A stretch of DNA of 64,000 nt from Symbiodinium natans (taxonomy: Eukaryota > Sar > Dinophyceae > Suessiales > Symbiodiniaceae), in contig CAJNDS010000337.1 of the NCBI GenBank assembly GCA_905221605.1, forward strand, positions 62,001 to 126,000. Direction: 5' to 3'. Made by a program: the position numbers and the translations under genes. The stretch's first letter is position 1. Every line of letters starts with the position of its first letter. The notes under the pieces are model-generated. The model did no database searches, was not told where the DNA came from, and saw only the letters and a program-made list of their open reading frames with translations. Of this stretch, positions 23,166 through 32,400 are shown one piece after another.

Positions 23166-24208
23166 TCTTGCCAATACCCCGATCGAGAAGTGCGCGCCTT
23201 CACCTTCTGGTGCTGGGAGCACCTGGCAAAGCTGGCCCATGCTGGCCCTGTGTGCAATCCACCGCTGACAGCCGTAGCCGATTTTTAAAAATGTCGGAAA
23301 TGGCTTTCACTGTTGCGACGACAGCGAAGGCAGCCTCGAGCTCGTCTGCATAATCGTCCGCGCCTCAGAATACCAGAATCCAGCACATCATTGGCGGCCG
23401 CGAACCATTTCCCAACACCAATGGAAAAACGTTGCACATGATCAAGTGCTGGGTTCATCACCTTCCTCCGGCTCATGGTACCGACCATTCCAAGATTCCT
23501 TTGACGCCTTGCCTTTGCCCTTAGCAGACCCAACGAAAAGCATAGAAAGGAACGGAGAAAAGAAAATAGAGAAAAGCGCAGAGAATCAACCTCAAGGCTT
23601 GAAATGGCTCTGAAGAAGAGACGAAGAAGAGTCCCCTGCCTTGAAGTCCTTGCCATCTTTGCCGTCCCTGCCCTCTTTGCCTTCCTTTCCCCAATCCTTC
23701 CACCTTCCCTTTCCTCCATCTTTCCGATAGCCCTGACAAGTAAAACAGCTGTTTCACACGTGCTGCACAAAACGTCAAGATCTGTCAAGTTTGCCTTGTC
23801 TTCCCTCCAATCCCTGTAGTAACCACCTGGCAGAATCATTGCACATGATTGCTCTTTGTTTTTCACTGTTTGCAACGCAAGCCATTGAAAGCTCCAACTG
23901 CAGCCAGCATCTTGGCTGACAGTACGACTTTAGACTTTGGAGGCTACTTCATGGGGGACTTTGCCGTCCTCTAGTACGCTTCTCTAGTGCTGCACTGCGC
24001 AAGTTTGACTGCAGCACTGCTGAACTTATTCACGAATGGTTTGATCTGCTGTCAAGCAGTGTAAGACATTGTGAAAGCATGAAACAGCAGACAATTTCAG
24101 ACGGACATGTTTAAAAACACGCCTTACACCTGTTCTCATCCATTGCCGCCATCGTGCGGAAAACGGACCCGCGCGGAAAGACAGGCTGCATAAGACGATG
24201 TGAGAAAG

Positions 24209-24571
24209 ATGTCCAACGAACGGTCGGACGGCCTCCCTGCTAAGTTTCCCCTAAACGGTGGGGAGTCGTGGAGCACGGGCGCGGGGGACCCTGAAGTGCC
24301 CCGAATGCCAAGACGAAGGCAAAGCCTGAAGGCTTTAGGATCGACAGCCACAACCAGAGAGTCGCAAGACGGGCATTGGTTGCAGAGAAAGATGAGAGGC
24401 TCCATAACTAAGGCCTCTCAGGCTCTTGAATGTTTCCATGAGACTTTGGAAAAGCGTTTGGGAATGAGGGCCCAACAGCAAGAGGCTCTGGCATGTGGAC
24501 ACAGGCCAGACTGGGGAGGTTTCGTGTTCGCAAGGCTGCAACACATGAAGAATGGAGAGCAGACCAACTGA
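24209..24571 (+). CDS. Weak hypothetical ORF
   Basis: A plus-strand frame open from the ATG at 24209 for 120 codons (GGESWSTGAGDPEVPRMPRR, then ALECFHETLEKRLGMRAQQQ). It looks mildly protein-like, but no family was recognised and the minus strand is also open. It may be chance. Confidence 0.2.
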   Translation: MSNERSDGLPAKFPLNGGESWSTGAGDPEVPRMPRRRQSLKALGSTATTRESQDGHWLQRKMRGSITKASQALECFHETLEKRLGMRAQQQEALACGHRPDWGGFVFARLQHMKNGEQTN

Positions 24572-25439
24572 ATGGTCAGAAGCCAGGGCGAGAGACAGCT
24601 TTAACAACACCAGGGTGTCAGCGATTCGGAATCACGCAAAACATAGAGATAATAAGACTAGTGACTAGTGCTGCCTCTGGTGGGGAGAGTTCTCGGTGGA
24701 CGCCGGAAGCTACTCCAAAAGCACACACACAAGCCTTTGTAGTCCTTTCCTTTGGACTTTCCGTCCTGTGAGGCGGACAAGATCCGATCCTTCTGACCAA
24801 TAGCGTGTCCGAGGACAGTCCTCCACCCAATCCCCTTTATGGTAGCCATCCTTGCCGTGCCAGGAAGAATACCCTGCAGTGCAGACAACCCGAGCGGTTC
24901 TCCAGGACTACCGCACAAGGAAGGGTGTTTTCACTGAGGCTGTGGCACTTGCCGTCCTTGCCACCCTTCCCATCCTTGCCATCACTCTTGCCATCACTCT
25001 TGCCATCCTTCCCACCCTCAGAGGCACCACAAATACATGCCACACTTATCAGGGACACCACCGTCTGGCGGTAGCATACGCATGTAAGCCACGGACTTTC
25101 CAATATCCTTTCTCATTCGATTCATCTAGTTTGTGCAAAAAGTTGCAATCCTGGCGAGGCACCGGGCAAGCTGATGACGCCGAACCCAGCGCTAGTGAAC
25201 ACCTTGACCTGCATGCAGATGGTCCTTGCGCTCACACTTCTCACCTTCTAGAAACTTGCGGCAGTACCTCACAGTGCAAGGGCAGCCAGAGGCTTCGTAT
25301 GATCGCGATTCCCTACTTCCAAGGTTGGGCACTTGGTGGTGCCAAAGTTTGCACGAAGTGTGTGTCCGTCAACAGCAAACCCATCTACGGCCTAGCAGCG
25401 TATGGCGGCATGACAAGGGAGCACCGACAGAAGCAGCTT

Positions 25440-25524
25440 CACTACCTTCACGACACTGCTGGGGAAAAATCTGCCAGCCTGGATAGCCACAGATGCATCT
25501 TCTGGTTTTTCGAACGTAAGGTAC
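25440..25524 (-). CDS. Possible exon with RRM-like (RNP1) segment
   Basis: After an AAG acceptor-like end, the minus frame from 25524 reads YLTFEKPEDASVAIQAG, which resembles the RNP1 strand and following helix of an RNA-recognition motif. Neighbouring stretches on the same strand (25611-25880) look weakly coding. The rest of an RRM was not found. The plus strand is open here too, so the strand call is uncertain. Confidence 0.25.
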
Positions 25525-25894
25525 CTTCAACTGCGCTTCGGGAGATTGTTTGTGCTTGCCAACTACAACTCGTGGAGACAGCGCACGCGCTGTAGACTGG
25601 AATGCTCTTCTCACCATTGTGAGTCTTCGACTGCAGACAAGAGTGCGAGATCGGCAAGGAAAACCAAAAAGTGCCTCAAAGTCTCTGCTGTGCTCGGGAC
25701 CTGGACGGGAAGCTTGCTGACCGTCACCCGGAGCAGCTTCCCGTACCTTTGCCAGCTCGCACTGCTGACAAAACATCGAAGGCGGATCCCCAAACTGAGA
25801 GCGTCAGAGCTGTGATGAGCTGCACGCTGGCCAAAGTACTCAGGACATCTCAGCACCTCTGCTTTCGCCTGGAGCGTGACAAAGGTCAAAACCC

Positions 25895-26660
25895 AGTCAG
25901 CACCTCGGTGACGAAAACGAGGTCATGGCCACATTGGTGGTGAGGCCAATGACGTGCACAACATTCCTCTCACAAGAACACATCCATTGACGTAATTACA
26001 TGATGCATGCATAGACTCAGGCACGGCGTGGGGAGCTACAATTTCGTTTGCAATGCCTCTTTTGCACTTCTGGAGCATCCTAAAAAGCGCTGGAATTCAG
26101 CTGCTGCACTCCCACCCCTGCTGTCGCTTTTGCGATTCGAATGGGGCTGGCATCTGCTACTGCTATGTTGCACACTCTGCATGCAACTTCACGCTGGTTG
26201 CAAACCCCATGTTCCACGGACTCTTGCAACCAGTGTAGGTCTTTTTGGGATGTGTGTCATTGTATGTGTTAGTATCTTCTCTATTTGCTTCACCTTCGCA
26301 CGCGTAAAAGTCGCGCTTCCGTCACCTAAACCTGGTGGCTGGCAAAGAGCTTGTCGAGCTTTGCCAGTGGAGACCTGTCGCTGATGAAGGGTTTGGGATG
26401 GCTTGGGTGAGGTGAAGCAGGTTGCGAATCAGCTTCTGCTGCCATGTGGCGGCTGCGGTGGGACGTCCGGCTCCTTCTCGCGCTCGACTGAGGCGCGGCG
26501 CCTAAATCTAAGGATGAGCTACCTATGTGTGATACAAATTCATCCCAGAATTGGCTGCGCTGCAAGCATCATACTTGCTCGGACAGCTGGTTAAGGCATA
26601 AAGTAGAATTCTGGAGGCAGACGAGCCGTGACGCAAGCGTTTGGGCTCGACGGTCTTGTG
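25895..26660. other. Flank of the retrotransposon, no recognised gene
   Basis: No exon was recognised on either strand. The stretch ends at the target-site copy next to the left LTR. Confidence 0.3.
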
Positions 26661-26663
26661 TTG

Positions 26664-26856
26664 TGACAGCGCCCACTTCGAATCTATGGCTCGGACTCAA
26701 TTTTACGCACACTGCAAAGTCAGTAGCTTAAGGATCAAGAGGGCCCTCTGTGGGCCGAAAAGAAAGACCGCGGGTGATATGGCCAGGGAGGAAGCCTCCA
26801 CTGATTTCAAGACCGCGGGTGATATGGCCAGGGAGGAAGCCTCCACTGATTTCACA
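26664..26856 (-). repeat. 3' LTR of the copia element
   Basis: 193 bp, matching the 5' LTR with the same internal 45-bp duplication. A purine-rich stretch just inside it (plus 26857-26880, minus reading AGAAAGAGTTTTGGGAGC) is the candidate polypurine tract. Confidence 0.95.
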
Positions 26857-26880
26857 GCTCCCAAAACTCTTTCTGGCCAT

Positions 26881-29439
26881 TCACCGATGTTTCACGGTCC
26901 CGGCATCTCGGCGCTCAGCCCGCTCTTCAAGCCTTTCGGTTTCGGCAACTAACTGGTATGTCCCTTTTTCTAAGAGCTTCTTTAGGGCCTCAGCGTTGCC
27001 TTGAATCTTTGTGAGGGCATCTACAATCATGGCTTGATGCTCAACCCAGCGAACCTCGGCGCCTACGCCATCCATTCTCTCACGAGCTATCGCCAAGTCC
27101 AGCGCGGTGTACTTGTCTTGGGCCAGCGAACCCTCCTTTCGGAGGTTGTCGTAGAGCGACTTCGCATCCACAACTGTCAGCGAATCTTTGAGCGTGTGAT
27201 CTGCCTTGGCACTCTGCAGCACCAAATCGGCCTGGGCTCTGGCGTTCTCTTTGAAAACTTCGAGGCTAAACTTCTCCTGGATCAAGTCATTCCAGATTGC
27301 TTTCGCCCACAGAAGATCTCCTAGACCTTTGTTGAGCGATTGAGTCTCGGCGGCCAAGGTTGAGTTCACTTTTCTTCTCAGCTTTCCGCTCTTCCACCAG
27401 ACCAGCGAGCAGGTAGCTTCGTGCCCCTGCAACATGTCCTTGTGGAATGCTATGACTCCCAAGGCCCCCTGGGTGGAGCCGTCGCTGTAGTTGGTGAAGC
27501 TTGCATCCGTGACCACGCCCCATCTCAGGTCCTCGCACTCTATTGGGAAGTAGCGCAAGGTGAGGTCTGGCCAAGCGCGCACCTTATTGATGCACTGGTT
27601 CAGCTCGAGAATGTCCTTGATCTTGAGCGTGCTCAACTTGGATGCCATTATGCTGGCTCCAGCGGCGGCATCTGGACGACACTCCTTGGCGGCCCACGCT
27701 AAAGATCCTACGGCACCTCTGAACTTGTTCTTCTCTTCCTCTGTCGCGTCCGCCTCGGGGTGAGCTCTGCGTCCCTTTTCCAGACTCACTGGCGCCATTC
27801 TTTCGGACACGAACTTGCCCATGTCTATGCAGACGGTGTAGTCGCTCAGTTGTCTGATGCGTCGCCCGTTGAATGTCGTGCCATCCAAGAGCTGCATCAA
27901 CTGCTTGAATTTTCCGAATTTAAAGCGCTCGCGCAGTTTTGCCAGCTGAACTTCATGATCTCGGTTGCCAAAGCACAGCATGTCATCGATCTCTATCACT
28001 ATGATCCCTTCAACGGTGCCCTCTAAGTATCTAACGAAGATGGTTGGGTCTAGCCTGCTTTGCTTGTAATTCAAGTCCTTCACGATGTAGCTCTTCAGCG
28101 TCTGGCGCCAATGTATGGGACCATCCATGAGCCCGTAAACGCCGGCCACCACTTCGATGATCTGTTCTGGGTCCATGTTCGGTAGACCCCCTTTTGGCTG
28201 CCTCACGTAGAGCTTGCCGCCTGGTCTCACGAGAGGATCTGACTGGGTGAAGGCTGCTTTCAGGTCCCCGCAGGACCCCTTCAGCTTCATACTTGCGGCC
28301 AGCTGCAAAACCACTTGCAAGTTCTGTGTCGTGACCGTCGGGCTGTATCTTTCCAAGTCCAGAGCATCGGGATCCATGTCACCTCGCACGCAAAAGCGAG
28401 ACTTCTTTGACGGTGTCTCGCCAATCTGTTCCCCGGGCTTCAGCCTTCGGACCATTCTTGACCCGATCACCCGGTTCAGCTTGCCCTGCGACTCCAGCTC
28501 CTTGAGGACTCTTCTCGACTCCTCCACCGACAGCACCTTCATCGCGCCGGAACTTTCTATTTTGCTCCACTCTTCAGCGTCTTGTAGTCGCCAGGCTGGC
28601 CACTCCTCTTCGGGAATGTCGGCCTCGCTTACCTCATCCGTCGCCACCTTTTTCATGACGAAGGTCTCGGCATTGAGGACCATGAACGTATACGCTGCGG
28701 TCGTCTCCACGTCAAAGTTGGGGACCTCTTTCGACGTTACATGCTTCAGGTTCCTTAAGGCCTTCTTGGTGACATAGAAGTCGGTGAAGCCTTTCCATTT
28801 GGCCTTCAGATCTCGCTGGGGTTTCAAACTCTTCCAATCGTCCTCCATTTCTTGCACGCTTCCATCTTTCATCTTCGCCGTCGTCTTCCTCTCTCCTGTG
28901 AGATCTTCCAGCTTGACTGGCAGCCTCGTCGTCTCCCAGGGTGTGCACATCGCGCTGCGCCAGCGAACGTGATGCCTTCTCAGGACGCCCAGGGCCGGCT
29001 TTAGCTCCCAGGTGTCACGCTGCACTTCGCTTTGTCGCCGAGGTGGAACTGGCGTCGGTCCTTCCTCAAACTCATCCTGGCCAAAGAACGAGTATGGGTT
29101 GCCCGGCTCCTGCTGCCTTCTTAGGGAAGATCGCACCGGCTCATACCCGGCGCTGCTCTCCGCATCTGCTAGCCTGCTTGGCGCTCTTGGGGGAACACCG
29201 TCCAATCTCTGGCTCTGCACCGCGGAGTCCACAGCTGCGCGTAGTCGTTCTTCTCGACCGGGAGCTTCAGGAACGGGGAGTTCGGGAACCTCTATCTCTG
29301 CCTCGGGCTCCGGCGCCGACGCTTGCCTTGCTGGCTCTGCTGAGACTTCTGGCACTGGAGTTTCTGGCAGTTGCGCTGGATCGGGAAGTTCTTCTGGCGG
29401 AATTGGTTTTCGGCACCACGGGCGTCTCCGGCTCGTCAA
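26881..29439 (-). CDS. Copia reverse transcriptase-RNase H ORF
   Basis: 852 codons, open from just after a TGA; the first residues are out of the natural frame and there is no ATG, so it is read as part of a polyprotein. RT motif A is GDLKAAF (Asp about 392) and the catalytic pair is IDDML (Asp 485-486), an I in place of the usual YVDD tyrosine. RNase H carries VVTDASF (Asp 645), LAAETQSL (Glu 698), VVDAKSLYD (Asp 758) and VDALTK (Asp 808). It overlaps the upstream ORF by 173 bp in the +1 frame. The two readings join smoothly at the AAAA run near 29405-29408, which carries one base too many. Confidence 0.93.
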   Translation of the reverse strand: MTSRRRPWCRKPIPPEELPDPAQLPETPVPEVSAEPARQASAPEPEAEIEVPELPVPEAPGREERLRAAVDSAVQSQRLDGVPPRAPSRLADAESSAGYEPVRSSLRRQQEPGNPYSFFGQDEFEEGPTPVPPRRQSEVQRDTWELKPALGVLRRHHVRWRSAMCTPWETTRLPVKLEDLTGERKTTAKMKDGSVQEMEDDWKSLKPQRDLKAKWKGFTDFYVTKKALRNLKHVTSKEVPNFDVETTAAYTFMVLNAETFVMKKVATDEVSEADIPEEEWPAWRLQDAEEWSKIESSGAMKVLSVEESRRVLKELESQGKLNRVIGSRMVRRLKPGEQIGETPSKKSRFCVRGDMDPDALDLERYSPTVTTQNLQVVLQLAASMKLKGSCGDLKAAFTQSDPLVRPGGKLYVRQPKGGLPNMDPEQIIEVVAGVYGLMDGPIHWRQTLKSYIVKDLNYKQSRLDPTIFVRYLEGTVEGIIVIEIDDMLCFGNRDHEVQLAKLRERFKFGKFKQLMQLLDGTTFNGRRIRQLSDYTVCIDMGKFVSERMAPVSLEKGRRAHPEADATEEEKNKFRGAVGSLAWAAKECRPDAAAGASIMASKLSTLKIKDILELNQCINKVRAWPDLTLRYFPIECEDLRWGVVTDASFTNYSDGSTQGALGVIAFHKDMLQGHEATCSLVWWKSGKLRRKVNSTLAAETQSLNKGLGDLLWAKAIWNDLIQEKFSLEVFKENARAQADLVLQSAKADHTLKDSLTVVDAKSLYDNLRKEGSLAQDKYTALDLAIARERMDGVGAEVRWVEHQAMIVDALTKIQGNAEALKKLLEKGTYQLVAETERLEERAERRDAGTVKHR

Positions 29440-32400
29440 TCCTCACTCGGGGTAGCCCTCGATGTAGGCCTTCTGCGCTCACTTCATCTTCGCCAGCTTC
29501 GCGAACTATGGCTCCTCGGGAAACTCCTGGTGGAAGTGGGTCGCCCGTGTGGTCCTCGATTAAACGACTGCTCGACTTCTTGAAGCGCTCCTTTAGGTCT
29601 TGGAACACTTCATGCACAGCTTCCACTCCGCGAACCTCCTCCGACGTGGCCTCCCGCACGTGCTCGTTGCAGACCTTCCAAAGTCTGCCCAACACATTGA
29701 CGTAGCAGTTCGCTCCCTCAGGCATCAAAACGACGCCTGGCCCGACCCAGTTAGGCTTAAGCACACCTTTATCCTTCCACGACCGCCAAATGTAGACGAT
29801 CTCTCCCGGCTGAAAGGTTCGGTGCACGCGATTCCTGGCTCGGAGAGCGTGCTTAGCCGCCTCGGACAGGTTGGTCTCCACGAACGCCTTCTGGGCAGCC
29901 CTGCGCGCTGCCAACACTCTTTCCACCTCCTCACCGTGGTTCACCAGCGCGGGGTCAATGGCATCGTCCGACATGAGCTCCCCATTGGTCCGCGCTGTCT
30001 GCCCCAGCATCCTCTGAGCTGGAGAAAAGCCGGAGCGATTGAAGAGGCGATTTTTGGCTGCTTCCACCTCACGTGTCAGCAACCTGAGGTCATCCTCTGA
30101 GCACGGAGGATTCTGCCACTTCGCCTTTTCCATCATCTGCTTGAAGAGGCCGCCATGCCTTTCACAGCGCCCGTTCTGGTGCGGCGCCCTGGCCCCAATA
30201 ACGTGCAGAAGCACGCCTAGTTCCGCGCATCGGTCTCGAAATTCGCCCAAGAACTCTCGCCCTTGGTCCAGAAGGAGGATCTGTGGCATTCCTAAGAAGC
30301 GCCCCCACGTTCTGGTAAAGGCCGCCCACACACTCACGGGCTCTTTGCTTCGTAGCTTTTCCACCATCTGGAAGGAGGTGCCCAGGCAAATCATGTTCAA
30401 GTACCAGTTCTGTCCGGAAGCATCCCAATTCGGCATCTGCAAGAGGTCGATCGCGACCACGGTGTTGGGCGCGTACGACCTGGGCACCATCGCCGGCCTA
30501 TGCGCCTTCGGAGTTCTACTGGCAGCGCAGGTAGGACATCTGAAGCTGTCCTTCGCCCAACGCCATATCCTGTCTGGTGTTCGGCTCACCTTCAGAGTTC
30601 GCACCAGATCCGCCAAGCTGGGGTGTCCCAAGTTTCGATGCAGCTTCATCACTGCCTCCTTTTCTTGTCTTGTAGGCTCACCCACCGGAACGACCGAGTC
30701 TTCCGGACGTTCGTCCACTGTGTCCATCGGGCGAAGATCGAGCTCGTCGAAGATGTCCTGCTCTGCGACCTCTCCGGGGAAGCACTCGAGGTTATAGTCC
30801 ATGATTGCCCCCTCCGCTCGGGGCGGCTTGCCCTTCGCCATGGCATACTTGACTGCGTCCTTGAAGTTTGTGATCTGGTACTTCTTGCGGTATAGCAGGT
30901 AGGACGCGGTGCCTTCTGAAGTGGCCTCCTTCAGGTTCTTCAAGCCTGATGACAGCGGCCCCAAGGCACTGATTACGAAGCCACGGCCCTTCCTCCACTG
31001 ATGTCTCGCGATGCGACAAGCCAGCGACGACTGCTCCGACGCCACCTTGTTCAGGTATATTACTTTGGGACCTTGGCTCTCGATGTCCTTCCACACCGCA
31101 TTCTGGTTGACGCCCTTTAGGTCTATGGTCATGGCGTCAACCCCGGCACTAGCCCCCACGAGGTATTCCAGGATCTGATCAGACTTCGCCTTGTCGATCT
31201 TGGTCTCGTCGCTCTGGTGCTCCAAGTACAGCTCGGGCTCTTTGACCACCACATAGACCTCCTCGTCTTCCAGGCTGCGCAGGCCCTCCACGTCCTGCCG
31301 GTCCATTCGCTGCAGGACACCATTCTTGGAGACCACCACAAAGTCGTCCAAGAAGGGAAGAGGCTTGGCCATCCAACGACGCACCATGTTAGGCGCAGCA
31401 CTTTGCAACACTCGCGTTCCATCCCACGATCTGATGTTCTGGCCTACGTTCACATTCCTGCCAGTTGCTGCGCCACTTGGGTTCGTTGGGTCATCATGCG
31501 CGCGTAGAACTGGTTCACCATGTCCACTGCTTGCTTCATCGTGGCCACGGCTTGCTCCCAGTCGCTCTTGGTTTCTCGCAAGGGCAGCGTGTTCGCTCGA
31601 TGTCGGGTCTCCTGCTCGTAGCGCTGAACTCTCTTGAACTCGGAGACCATTGCCTGCACCTGGTTCGCGGTAGTCGGGTCCATCTCGGACAGGTGAGCCT
31701 CCATTGCGGTCACGTTCTCCACCGCCCTCTCGAACTCCAGGTACTCGCCCTCGCGCAAGTCCAGCGTAGTCTGCAGCTCGTCGCTCCTGGCGCGCTCGTC
31801 CGCCAGCTGCTGCATCAGGTTTCCCATCTCCACCTGGTGCTTCTGGGCCATTCGCTTCTCTTGTTGTTTCAGAGCGTTCTCCGCCAGGTTGAGGGTCTTC
31901 TCCTTCGACTGGTTCACGGTCTCCACCGGTCGGCCGGTCAAAGCTCCGGCTGTTCTCGGGCTGAGCTTCCATCGAGCCTTGCACAGGTTGCAGTGGAACC
32001 AGTTCATGTGTCCATTGCCTCCTCCTTTGAGCTGCTGAGCTGGGTGAGCACAGCGGCCAATCTCTTGAGTCGGCACGCCTTTCACCGAAGCCAACTGTTC
32101 GGGCCTCTCGCCTTCCAGGTAGTTCTTGTAGATCTGGCCCCTGCTGGTAGCCGAACTCGTAGTCAAGGTCGCTGGCGAAGTGGTATCCGTCGGGCTGGGC
32201 TGCTGCTGCGACTCTGGCCCGGGAAGAGAGAGCCACGGTGACACCACGGTTTGCCAGTATCCCCAGGCCAGCAGCGAGCAGAGTTTGTCCAACAAAACCC
32301 GCCAGTTTCGGACGGCGAGCCTTGGCCGGCTGACGGGATTCCGCACTAGCTGCCATGGATTCCGCTGCCGCCCCTGCTGCTGCTGCTGCAGGGCACGCGA

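Larger units (their letters stand above)
21450..24130. other. Stretch with no recognised gene
   Basis: Apart from the hairpin at 22613-22657, CATCTCAAG-type tandems at about 22955-22985 and the GCGCCATT tandem at 23117-23165, nothing was recognised. Short open frames (for example the Arg/Ser-rich minus frame 23875-23285) show no domain. Confidence 0.3.

Noticed and set aside
23270-23292. CCGTAGCC... as a dinoflagellate spliced-leader gene
   Set aside because: Only the first eight bases match the spliced-leader consensus; the rest does not, and no donor follows.
24852-25595. 247-codon plus-strand ORF
   Set aside because: Starts at a TTG, has no domain, and its hydrophobic part comes from a TTGCCATC-type repeat; a minus-strand exon overlaps it.
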